Assembly (NCBI GenBank): GCA_945787325.1
Contig: CALZHP010000018.1
Location: 1-41,789 of the forward strand
Direction of reading: 5' to 3'
Source: an uncultured Desulfobulbaceae bacterium
GTDB lineage: Bacteria; Desulfobacterota; Desulfobulbia; Desulfobulbales; BM004
DNA: 41,789 nucleotides
Shown here: one piece after another, positions 17,254 through 25,943 of the stretch
Numbering within the stretch: position 1 is the stretch's first letter
How the letters are laid out: each line of letters begins with the position of its first letter
Program-made: the position numbers and the translations under genes
Notes under the pieces: model-generated
Database searches by the model: none
Seen by the model: only the letters and a program-made list of their open reading frames with translations
What the model was told of the DNA's origin: nothing

Positions 17254-19485
17254 TTATCTTCCTATAGCTTTGTTTATTGAAGCTGATAGATCATATATTG
17301 TAAGTGGTTTCATCAAAAATTGTGAAATACCATTTTCCTTGGCGATTTTTTCATTTACTGTTTCACTAAATCCAGTACACAGAATTACTGGAAGGTCAGG
17401 GCGTATTTGATGCAGTTGCTTTGTTAATTCCAGACCTGTCAGGTTTGGCATTGTCTGGTCCGTAACTACTGCATCGAACCAGTCTGGTGATAACTTGAAC
17501 TCTTCCAGTGCGTCTTTGCTGTTTGTAAAAGCCTTTACTTCATAACCGATACTCTTCAAGGCATTTTCTCCCAGTTGCACAATCATGTTTTCATCGTCAA
17601 CAAACATAATGTTTCCAGAGGAAATTGGAGGCGGTTCGATTTCTTCGTATTCATCTGTTTTATCAACTTCCAGAACAAATACTGGGAAAAACACATCGAA
17701 ATAGGTTCCATGTCCTGGTTTACTTTGAACAGTAATGGCTCCATTATGACTTTTTACTATTCCATGAGTTGTTGCCAATCCCATGCCAGTCCCCACTCCC
17801 TTATCTTTGGTGGTATAGAAAGGTTCAAAAATGTGTTTGGCCGTCACATTGTCCATGCCGTGACCGGTATCACTTACGCGGATTCTAGCATATTTTCCAG
17901 TTTCAAGTTCTAATTCAGCAGACAATTCCCTGCTTATATATACTTCATATAGACTTATGGTTAAGACACCGCCATTTTGAAACATTGCATGGTAGGCGTT
18001 TGTGCAAAGATTCATCATTACCTGGTGAATTTGGGTTGTATCTGCAAATATTGGTTTGCATTTATTACTGATATCTTCCTGAACATTTATTGTAGTAGGC
18101 AATGTTCTCTTTATGAGTTGTAGTGTTTCCCTTATCAGCTTTTGTAAATGAATAGGTTCTTTTTTCAGGTCTTGTTGCCTGCTGAAGGCTAGTATTTGAC
18201 TGACGAGGTCTGCTGCCCGGTTGCCAGCTTTAGAGATTTCACAGAGGTTGTTATATAAGTCACTGTCTTTTGAGACATTTTTTTTAGAGAATTCCGCATA
18301 ACCCAATATACCAGTGAGAATGTTATTAAAATCATGCGCAATTCCCCCGGCTAATTGGCCGACTGCTTCCATTTTCTGGGATTGCTTAATTTTTTCTTCT
18401 GTTCTTTTCTGTTCTGTAAGGTCTCGGACAACCTGGATTCCGGCTATAATGTTACCCTCAATGTCTCTTAAAGGTGACACTGTAAGACCGAGGTTTAAGC
18501 CATTTAGTATATTTGTTCTTTCGCTCCTGTTTATCCTTCCATCATGAAACAATTTTTCCATTGGGCAGTTAGTACAAATGGTTTTATTCCCTTCAAAAGC
18601 TTTGAAGCACAATTCGCCAACGTGGCTACCTAGTAGTTGTTGATGATACAAGTTCTGATAAACAACTATGTAGTCTTTATCAATAATACTTACTCCATCT
18701 CCTATTGATGAAATTATTGCTTTGTTTTTATCTTTTTCACTTTTTTCACGCACCAGAATGTCCTGCCAATAAACAGCAATAAACAGAGGAATGGCCCAAA
18801 TATGGAGATTATGCCTGATCGGAGCGTATATAGCCAAATGAATTTCTTTGGTAGCCAGATTGAATATCATCAGAAACTCATCAAGGAAAAGAAACAGGAT
18901 ACCTAATAGCAAAAACAAGGGGATACGATTACTCTTGATTTTACTGTATATAAGAATAGCAAGGGCTGCGGACATCAGGATCGATGCATTTACACGAAAC
19001 ACAATGTCGCCCCAGAAAGCTCCAAACGATGTATCAGGGTGTTGTTGAAGAAACGATATCCAGGTATTGAATGTTATGAGGTAAAGAAGGAAAGTTGAGA
19101 GTATACCAACGACCAAGTAAGATTTAGATATGAAGGTGTTTCGTAAAAAGTAACGGATGAAGGCATATGCTATAAAGACGCTGGAAAGCATTGTGAGAGT
19201 GTGTTCCAACGGTGGATAGTATTGGTAGGTTAGTTCATGAGGTATGAGTCCGCGTAAGCTGCTATATTCCCCAAAAAACATAGTCAGCTCTCGTAGAAGT
19301 CCGATAAGAGCTCCAATCATGATAAAGCGGTCTCTTTCTTCAGAGAGATTTCGCCATTGGGAAAAGGAAATATATAATAACGACAACCAGAAAAAGGCTG
19401 CTAACAGAAATCTTACCGAAAGATTTTCCGGATCTCCAGGACCTGCTCCGAACTGGGTCAGAATTGCTAGGATTTCGGAAAACAT
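17254..19485 (-). CDS. Membrane hybrid sensor histidine kinase (TM region - PAS - HisKA - HATPase - REC)
   Basis: N-terminal TM helices; PAS with CFKAFEGNKTICTNCPMEKLF; HDFNNILTGILGYAEFS (H-box); MNLCTNAYHAM (N-box); VSDTGHGMD and GTGMGLATTHGIVKSHNG; receiver IMFVDDENMIVQLGENAL...DAVVTDQTMPNLTGLEL...LMKPL. Confidence 0.93.
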   Translation of the reverse strand: MFSEILAILTQFGAGPGDPENLSVRFLLAAFFWLSLLYISFSQWRNLSEERDRFIMIGALIGLLRELTMFFGEYSSLRGLIPHELTYQYYPPLEHTLTMLSSVFIAYAFIRYFLRNTFISKSYLVVGILSTFLLYLITFNTWISFLQQHPDTSFGAFWGDIVFRVNASILMSAALAILIYSKIKSNRIPLFLLLGILFLFLDEFLMIFNLATKEIHLAIYAPIRHNLHIWAIPLFIAVYWQDILVREKSEKDKNKAIISSIGDGVSIIDKDYIVVYQNLYHQQLLGSHVGELCFKAFEGNKTICTNCPMEKLFHDGRINRSERTNILNGLNLGLTVSPLRDIEGNIIAGIQVVRDLTEQKRTEEKIKQSQKMEAVGQLAGGIAHDFNNILTGILGYAEFSKKNVSKDSDLYNNLCEISKAGNRAADLVSQILAFSRQQDLKKEPIHLQKLIRETLQLIKRTLPTTINVQEDISNKCKPIFADTTQIHQVMMNLCTNAYHAMFQNGGVLTISLYEVYISRELSAELELETGKYARIRVSDTGHGMDNVTAKHIFEPFYTTKDKGVGTGMGLATTHGIVKSHNGAITVQSKPGHGTYFDVFFPVFVLEVDKTDEYEEIEPPPISSGNIMFVDDENMIVQLGENALKSIGYEVKAFTNSKDALEEFKLSPDWFDAVVTDQTMPNLTGLELTKQLHQIRPDLPVILCTGFSETVNEKIAKENGISQFLMKPLTIYDLSASINKAIGR

Positions 19486-19579
19486 ACAAACCTATCCTTT
19501 AGTAAGGTCACTTGTAAAAGAAGTTCCCTGACTGCTTGTTTATAAACAGTTATGAGGATAAGTGGGTTATTGCTCATAG

Positions 19580-19625
19580 TGACAATTATTGTCAAAACAC
19601 AGGGCCCATCTGACAAGTTTTGTCA
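19580..19625. promoter_or_regulatory. Two operator-like palindromes TGACAA-N3-TTGTCA, 31 bp centre to centre
   Basis: TGACAATTATTGTCA at 19580-19594 and TGACAAGTTTTGTCA at 19611-19625, upstream of the kinase start at 19485. Confidence 0.6.
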
Positions 19626-19659
19626 GGTGAGTAGTTTTTAAAATAAAAGAAAACTTAAC

Positions 19660-19806
19660 TTATTTTAGAAAAATCCAAATAAGCAATGATGATGATAACC
19701 ACAGGCTATACAAGGCAAATGATGCAATAATAGCTCTTTTCAATACATCTATAGTCTTGATTTCATGTGGTTTAATTTTTATTGGATTATTAAGTGCTGT
19801 TACCAC
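19660..19806 (-). CDS. Possible small membrane protein (48 aa)
   Basis: GTG start with good RBS (GGGAGG-N6-GTG): VVTALNNPIKIKPHEIKTIDVLKRAIIASFALYSLWLSSSLLIWIFLK, one hydrophobic C-terminal segment. Below the ORF-track length cutoff. Confidence 0.45.
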   Translation of the reverse strand: MVTALNNPIKIKPHEIKTIDVLKRAIIASFALYSLWLSSSLLIWIFLK

Positions 19807-20483
19807 GCGATACCTCCCAAAATTAATGTAATATACAACATGTCGGCCATTGTATTTATTTTATTTAATTAACAGAAAACGGTTAAAAATATAGACATTT
19901 AAATCATATTTGCAAAAAATATTCCTTAGTTCTTCATGTTGTAGATGAATTATCCATTCATATTTATGGAATAACACACAAAAGAAGTATGTTTTTGTAA
20001 TACACTTAAAATGAATGATATAATTTATATACTCAATTATAAGGCGAAATTCTGTTGAGCTTTTACTTTCAGCTTCTCAAACGGTGTTTCAAATGAGACT
20101 AAATTATTTTACAACAGCTAAAGGTTAAAAGCATTTTCAATTTGGAATTTAATTGTATAATGATGTTAATTACTTTATAAGGGACCGGCAAATGTGATTT
20201 TATTGCACTCACACTATACTTGACTTATTACTTATTCTTCCCTATTTGTTTAATTATAAGATATTAGCTACTAGTACTAATCTTCAGAATTATTCTGAGG
20301 ACATAAATGAAAAATAATAACAACTTACAAGCTAGATAAAAGTCGCCGCGTATCTGTGTTGATTCGATGGTGGCTTTTGTGTTTTTAAAGACGGATGTAG
20401 TTTCTTCAGTCAATTATCTTATTTTAGATTATCTCCAGATTTAATAAGACACTCACAAATACAATAATGAAAAGGAGTTAGTT

Positions 20484-20666
20484 ATGAACATGAAAGAAAT
20501 TAAAGAGATAGCAAAAAACCTTGACGTCAAATCCGGCAAGTTGAAAAAAGCGGATTTGGTTCGAACTATACAGGTTGCTGAAGGTAATGTTCCATGTTTC
20601 CAAACTGCAACAGACTACTGCGACCAGGGAAGCTGTTGCTGGAGGGAAGATTGTTTGCAATCCTGA
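20484..20666 (+). CDS. Small SAP-domain-like protein with Cys-rich C-terminus
   Basis: MNMKEIKEIAKNLDVKSGKLKKADLVRTIQVAEGNVPCFQTATDYCDQGSCCWREDCLQS; RBS aaaggag. Confidence 0.8.
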   Translation: MNMKEIKEIAKNLDVKSGKLKKADLVRTIQVAEGNVPCFQTATDYCDQGSCCWREDCLQS

Positions 20667-20810
20667 AGTTGAAATATAAAGCCTGTTAATTCTATTACCA
20701 TAATTGATGTATTTCTCCTTAGTACTTTCAATCTGCTGATTAACTATATTATGTGAAGAACATTTTGATTCACATGAAGGTCGCAAAATTAAAAGATAGG
20801 AGGTGTGGTT

Positions 20811-21257
20811 ATGGATTTGATACCGAAAAAAAGGCCAATGCGAGAAATTAGTTCACTCCGCAGGGACATGGACAGTCTCTGGAACCGGTTTTTTGATGAA
20901 ACACCATTCTTCGGTTCAACTACTGAGGAATGGTTCCCTTCGGTGGATATCTCCGAAACAAAAGATAAAGTTATTGTAAAGGCTGAACTTCCCGGCTTAT
21001 CGACAGATGACCTAAATGTAAATCTTTCTGATGATATCCTTACAATCAAAGGAGAAAAAAAGGAAGAGGATGAAGAAAAAGGCGAGCATCATCATTATAT
21101 TGAAAGATATTGCGGATCTTTTCAGCGTTCCATAAAACTTCCTGCCCATGTAAAGACAAATAAAGTAAAGGCAAATTTCAAAAAAGGTGTATTAATAATT
21201 TCTATGCCAAAAACAGAGGAATCAAAGAAAAAAATAATTGATATTAAGGTGGAATAA
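20811..21257 (+). CDS. Hsp20/alpha-crystallin family small heat-shock protein
   Basis: WFPSVDISETKDKVIVKAELPGLSTDDLNVNLSDDILTIKGEKKEE...ERYCGSFQRSIKLPAHVKTNKVKANFKKGVLIISMPKTEE. ATG at 20811 preferred over GTG 20805 given RBS ataggaggtg. Confidence 0.95.
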   Translation: MDLIPKKRPMREISSLRRDMDSLWNRFFDETPFFGSTTEEWFPSVDISETKDKVIVKAELPGLSTDDLNVNLSDDILTIKGEKKEEDEEKGEHHHYIERYCGSFQRSIKLPAHVKTNKVKANFKKGVLIISMPKTEESKKKIIDIKVE

Positions 21258-21349
21258 CCAGCAAGAAAATTAGCATTCTATAATAACATGGAATATATGG
21301 ACCGAATACACTGAAATTCAATCTATTCACAATAAGTGGAGGATGTGTA

Positions 21350-21832
21350 ATGGTCAAAGGAAGATTTAGCAGAAAAGACAAATTAATTAAGCAAAAAAGA
21401 CACGACGTATATCGTGAGCGGGAAAAGATCCAGGAGCCGGCACTTTGTAATAAATGCGGTGCACTGCTAGTTAATTCGCGTTGGACATGGAAAGAGCCGC
21501 CTGCAGAAACATATGAAGTAACCTGCCCTGCATGCCGCAGGAAAGCTGATAAATACCCTGCTGGGTTCATCGAGATAAAAGGAGACTTCTTTGAAGAGCA
21601 CAGGGCTCAGATTATCAATCTAATTAACAATGTTGAAAAACAGGAAAAAACAGAGCGGCCGCTGGAAAGAATTATGGATATAACTGATAGAAAGAATGAC
21701 ACTCTTGTAACAACTACAGGTGTACACATCGCCAGACGTATAGGTGAGGCTCTTTCGCAATCCTACAAAGGTGATTTTTCCTTTAGATATGCGGACGACG
21801 AAAAACGTATTAGGGTTTCATGGCAGAGGTAA
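21350..21832 (+). CDS. BCAM0308-type zinc-ribbon-like protein
   Basis: CNKCGALLVNSRWTW...VTCPACRRKADKYPAGFIEIKGDFFEEHRAQIINLINNVE...HIARRIGEALSQSYKGDFSFRYADDEKRIRVSWQR. Confidence 0.75.
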   Translation: MVKGRFSRKDKLIKQKRHDVYREREKIQEPALCNKCGALLVNSRWTWKEPPAETYEVTCPACRRKADKYPAGFIEIKGDFFEEHRAQIINLINNVEKQEKTERPLERIMDITDRKNDTLVTTTGVHIARRIGEALSQSYKGDFSFRYADDEKRIRVSWQR

Positions 21833-21879
21833 TTTTCAATCAAATCTAAAATAATTGGATATAAAACTGCCAGAATTTT

Positions 21880-21917
21880 ACGGCCTGATCATTATTGTTT
21901 GATCAGGCCGTTTTTTT
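21880..21917 (+). terminator. Rho-independent terminator
   Basis: ACGGCCTGATCA-ttattgtt-TGATCAGGCCGT followed by a T tract. Confidence 0.92.
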
Positions 21918-22035
21918 AATTTGTTTTTAAATACTTGCCGCATAATGTTTAGACAAGTAAAATAAAAGTTGAGTTTGAACTTATATTTGAACCTTATATG
22001 CCAGCAATGATGATATGATAACCCTGAGGGAAAGG

Positions 22036-22485
22036 ATGAACAAGAAAGATTTAATTAATTTTTCAGGCAGGATTTTACATATTATCTACAGTTTGGTAGT
22101 CTCAGCAGTGTTCATTTTTATAGTTGCACTTGTTGATTGTAGTGTCATGAGTAATGAAGCTTCTGCCATAACTATCTCCATGGAAGATTGCCTCTGTTGC
22201 CACGCTGAGAGTGATGCCTTTTATCGACACCATACTCAAGTAAAAAATTGGAAATGTAAAGATTGTCATAACATTTATTTCGAGGATCCCGAGCCTATTA
22301 TAATTCCTGATGAAACCAAAGATTGTGTTAAGTGTCATCATTCCGCTTCAATTGGAGTAGCAAACGGTCTAAAGCACCACGCTGCGGAGATTGCAGCTGA
22401 GAAAAATTGTTCAGATTGCCATGTTTCCACTTGGATACCAGACCCTGGAATTATTGTAATGAGATTTCCTAGTTGTACGGAGTAA
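22036..22485 (+). CDS. Small multihaem (four CxxCH) c-type cytochrome-like protein
   Basis: N-terminal hydrophobic segment, then CLCCH, CKDCH, CVKCH, CSDCH. Start at 22036 preferred (MNKKDLINF...) over 22015. Confidence 0.85.
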   Translation: MNKKDLINFSGRILHIIYSLVVSAVFIFIVALVDCSVMSNEASAITISMEDCLCCHAESDAFYRHHTQVKNWKCKDCHNIYFEDPEPIIIPDETKDCVKCHHSASIGVANGLKHHAAEIAAEKNCSDCHVSTWIPDPGIIVMRFPSCTE

Positions 22486-22527
22486 TAAAATATAAGTCAT
22501 ATCTTTAATATTATATAGAACGTATAT

Positions 22528-22561
22528 ACGCTTATCAGTTTTGACTGGTAAGCGTTTTTTT
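22528..22561 (+). terminator. Rho-independent terminator
   Basis: ACGCTTATCAGT-tttg-ACTGGTAAGCGT followed by TTTTTT; one G-U pair. Confidence 0.9.
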
Positions 22562-22743
22562 ATGCCTAATTGGCATAAAAAGTGCTTTTGTTTTGGATTA
22601 ATACTGACAATTAAACTAGGTATTATAAGGAAAATCAAACTTAATGCTTCAGTGAAAGGTAAAGATTGACGATAATATAATTAATGATAAAGAAAATAAA
22701 TACATGACAAGGAAGGTTGCAAACTAAAAGCGGAGGACCAGAA

Positions 22744-22956
22744 ATGTCAGTATGGAAATTTTCTGTACAGGGAGATACTGTTGAATTTGGTAAGAAAAAG
22801 AGACAGAGGCTTACAAAAAACGGTTGCAATGAACCATATAAAAACCGTTACTGGTGTCCTAAGCAACAGTGGTTCAGTAAAGAGCCGTGCCCATTTATAA
22901 ATCGACATGAGTGTGAGAATTACGATGTGATGTGTGGATGTCAGTCTGCCCGATGA
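22744..22956 (+). CDS. Small cysteine-rich protein of unknown function
   Basis: MSVWKFSVQGDTVEFGKKKRQRLTKNGCNEPYKNRYWCPKQQWFSKEPCPFINRHECENYDVMCGCQSAR; RBS gcggagg upstream of ATG 22744; six Cys. Confidence 0.6.
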   Translation: MSVWKFSVQGDTVEFGKKKRQRLTKNGCNEPYKNRYWCPKQQWFSKEPCPFINRHECENYDVMCGCQSAR

Positions 22957-23057
22957 AAACCAACACTCAATGTAAAATCCGAAATAGGTATTTATATTTT
23001 AATTATTTCGTTACATTTATTTTACTTTAATTTTCTATTGCATATAATTCCATTGAG

Positions 23058-23255
23058 ATGCGCTCGAAAAAATATGAAAAGGACAGGAATCCCTGTTGTA
23101 AATGCATTCATTTTTTTATAACCCATGAAAAGTTAACTCCTTACGGCTGCAGAACAATGCAGTTCAGGTCTGCCCAGGTTCCTGGGGATATGGTGAATTC
23201 ATCTTCCGGAATGAAATGCCAATTATATCTGCCCAAAAAAGACTCTAAAAATTAG
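23058..23255 (+). CDS. Small cysteine-containing protein of unknown function (possible metal-binding)
   Basis: NPCCKCIHFFITHEKLTPYGCRTMQFRSAQVPGDMVNSSSGMKCQLYLPKK; CxxC plus two further Cys. Confidence 0.6.
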   Translation: MRSKKYEKDRNPCCKCIHFFITHEKLTPYGCRTMQFRSAQVPGDMVNSSSGMKCQLYLPKKDSKN

Positions 23256-23591
23256 TATTCCATTTTTTTCTCATCAACTTTCTGTTTTAATAGCTTTTAT
23301 TTTGTAAGCTATTGTATTAATTGATTAAGTTTCCTGGAACTGATCTACGGTTTATCTGCAAAGGCAATTAGTATATTCCTAAATCTCCCCCATATGTAAT
23401 ATACCTGTCTAATTTTATTTACATTTATTTAATTTTTCAGTTGACAAATGCATGCCACATTGTGGTACAAAGAATTTTTACTTGAAATATTCAACTTCTT
23501 TAGTTGTTTGTAAAGTTAGCCATTTATAAAAACTATTTGTTAATAGTGGTAACATAAAGTGTTAAACAATTATAAAAAAGGTTGGTTTGTC

Positions 23592-23762
23592 ATGAAGTAT
23601 GGAAAGATAGGTATAAAAGAGCTTTTAGGGGTAATGATCATAGTTTCTGGTTTGTATTTTAATAGCTGGTGGGGAATAGTTGGTGTGATATTTTTATTCA
23701 TGCCTGTTATTGACTGGTTCCATGGGCTTTTTACTTTTCGAGAACTTTGTAGATACAAATAA
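23592..23762 (+). CDS. Small two-TM membrane protein (possibly DUF2892-like)
   Basis: MKYGKIGIKELLGVMIIVSGLYFNSWWGIVGVIFLFMPVIDWFHGLFTFRELCRYK; start 23592 inferred. Confidence 0.55.
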   Translation: MKYGKIGIKELLGVMIIVSGLYFNSWWGIVGVIFLFMPVIDWFHGLFTFRELCRYK

Positions 23763-23960
23763 TTGGGAAATTAATCTGGTTAATTTGCGCTTTTAAATTT
23801 AATAAAATACCTAATCACAATAATATACATGTCATTGTGATGAAGCATTGAAAGGTTTAGCATAATTAAAGAAATTTGATGTTTTCTGAAATAATATTGG
23901 AAAATACTTGTTTTTTCTCGCATTTTTCCTGTTTTTTAGGCTTGACGTTATAATACAATA

Positions 23961-24067
23961 ATGCTAAGTGAGCATCAGTAGTTCAAATCCCCTTAAAATG
24001 TCGGCATTATAAGGGTATAATGCTTTTACGTGTTAGGTTCGTTGCGACTATTATGTTAAGTGAGCAA
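23961..24067. promoter_or_regulatory. Putative regulatory region upstream of the PhcB-like gene: two TAAGTGAGCA repeats flanking a palindrome with a TATAAT
   Basis: ATGCTAAGTGAGCAT 23961-23975 and ATGTTAAGTGAGCAA 24053-24067; GCATTATA-aggg-TATAATGC at 24004-24023; TATAAT at 24016 with TTAAAA at 23993 (17-bp spacer). Confidence 0.4.
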
Positions 24068-24231
24068 ATTGTGAATGCCTGGACGTTGATCTATACAGAT
24101 CTCAGTATTTTCATTGAAAATACCTCTATGTGCTGTATCCGTTATATAGCCTCGTCTCCAATAATTCACTCTAAACCATTATAGTTATATAAACATACTG
24201 GGTAACCAGCTGGAAAACGGAGTTTTTTTAT

Positions 24232-25935
24232 ATGTATTATATGTCAGAAAAAGTTGAAGATATTCGACATGCCCGCAGAAAGGAGCATCACAGTATCTCG
24301 TGTTGTTTTGATGGTGAATCGAAATCTTTTAAGGTTTATGAATTATCAGCTTATGGTTTTTCTTTTTTATGCAGTAAGGATTCACCTTTGTTCAGACGTG
24401 GAGTTATGTTGGATGAAATAAGCATCCATAATTCTGAAGGTGTCGAGATTATCCTTGCATCTGGCAAGATTGTTCACGCAACAGAATTTGATTTTGAAAC
24501 TAACAGATTTGGTGTTCACTATACCAAAAAGGTCTTGGATAGAACTATCACAGGTAAAGTCCGAGTGCCTAGGCATGTTCCGGAATTTATATTAAATGCT
24601 TTTCTGAACTTACCTGATGATAAAAACGGCTGGCGTTACACTGGATATGTAAAAGATTTTACAGCTACTACTGCACGTATTGGTTTTGAAAACTCTTATC
24701 CGATTGATATGAAGATTGGCGATGATGTGTTTATGTCAATATACGCCGGTAGTGATGAGCTAGTTTATTCAAAAGCTCAGGTTGTTCGTAAAAGAGAAGA
24801 CGGAACAGAAATTATAATACGCTTAAACGATCAACTTATCGATATAGCAAGGATAAAAACTGTAACAACAGCTTTCCAAAATAAAAAAATTATTTCTTCA
24901 GCAATTAATTCTCTTCATTCTTATGACAATGTATCTGACAGTTATAAGGCATTAGTTGCTGACTGGAGGCTGTACTTTCAACGCTTAAAGCGCGTGTTAG
25001 ATCAGGAAGAAAATAAAAAAAATTATCGGTTTCGAAACGAAGAAGAATATTTCATTCAGGGCATAGAAGATGAGATATTTGAAGATTTACGCAGTTTTGT
25101 TACAAGGTTAAATTCATTTGGTGATTCACTTTCGAAGTTAGATAGTATTGCATACAAGCAGTATTTCAAAGAGAACATTGGTCCTTACTTGAGATGTTCT
25201 CCTTTAATTGCCTCAATTATTGATAAAGATTTAGGCTATGCTGGAGACTTTGAAACCATAAAACAGTTTTTTCAAAATCCTTATTGTGGTGACACACTCT
25301 TTGGCAAACTTTTAAATAAGTTTATCTGCAGCCTTGAAGCTGTTACAGCACATCAAGACCGTATTCGGTTTTTATTTAATGAATTAAACACAACCTATAA
25401 TACTTTAAATGATGAGTTTTCATTTATGTCTTTGGGGTCTGGACCTGCAGAAGAAGTATTGCGTTTTGTATCCAGCAACGACTTCAATAAAAATGTACAT
25501 GCCACTTTACTTGACATGGATTCATATGCGCTTGCAGATTTTTCTGACAGAATGCAGTATTTACCTAAAGATAACTTCATCATAAATCTCATAAATATTG
25601 ATATAATGAACATAATCCGACGAACTGAAAACGATCCAGTTTCGGATAAACATTCAATTACTTATTGTGCTGGTTTATTTGACTATTTCGGAAAAAAAAT
25701 CTGTCAGAAACTAATAAGATATCTCATAAGTCACACAAAGCCTGGTGGCAAAATCATAGTCACAAATGTCCATGAAAATAACATTGCCCGACATTTCATG
25801 AATTATGGTGGAGGTTGGGAAATAATACACAGAAATGAAGAAGACATGAAAAATCTAATCCCTGACGGTTACGATTTTGAATTATTTTCTGACGATAAAG
25901 ATACTAATCTTTATGTAGTGATATCGGTTCGTTAG
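24232..25935 (+). CDS. PilZ-like N-terminal region fused to a PhcB-like SAM-dependent methyltransferase
   Basis: N-terminus RHARRKEHHSISCCFDG...VYELSAYGFSFLC is degenerate PilZ-like. C-terminus PYLRCSPLIASIIDKDLGYAGDFETIKQFFQNPYCGDTLFGKLLNKFIC...FMSLGSGPAEEVLRFV...VHATLLDMDSYALADFSDRM...CAGLFDYFGKKICQKLIRYLISHTKPGGKIIVTN matches my recollection of PhcB-type methyltransferases. Confidence 0.75.
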   Translation: MYYMSEKVEDIRHARRKEHHSISCCFDGESKSFKVYELSAYGFSFLCSKDSPLFRRGVMLDEISIHNSEGVEIILASGKIVHATEFDFETNRFGVHYTKKVLDRTITGKVRVPRHVPEFILNAFLNLPDDKNGWRYTGYVKDFTATTARIGFENSYPIDMKIGDDVFMSIYAGSDELVYSKAQVVRKREDGTEIIIRLNDQLIDIARIKTVTTAFQNKKIISSAINSLHSYDNVSDSYKALVADWRLYFQRLKRVLDQEENKKNYRFRNEEEYFIQGIEDEIFEDLRSFVTRLNSFGDSLSKLDSIAYKQYFKENIGPYLRCSPLIASIIDKDLGYAGDFETIKQFFQNPYCGDTLFGKLLNKFICSLEAVTAHQDRIRFLFNELNTTYNTLNDEFSFMSLGSGPAEEVLRFVSSNDFNKNVHATLLDMDSYALADFSDRMQYLPKDNFIINLINIDIMNIIRRTENDPVSDKHSITYCAGLFDYFGKKICQKLIRYLISHTKPGGKIIVTNVHENNIARHFMNYGGGWEIIHRNEEDMKNLIPDGYDFELFSDDKDTNLYVVISVR

Positions 25936-25943
25936 CGAAGAGA

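Noticed and set aside
23942-23970. TTGACG (23942) as a -35 element for the PhcB-like operon
   Set aside because: The hexamer at 17-bp spacing is TAAGTG, a poor -10; the TATAAT at 24016 is a better candidate.
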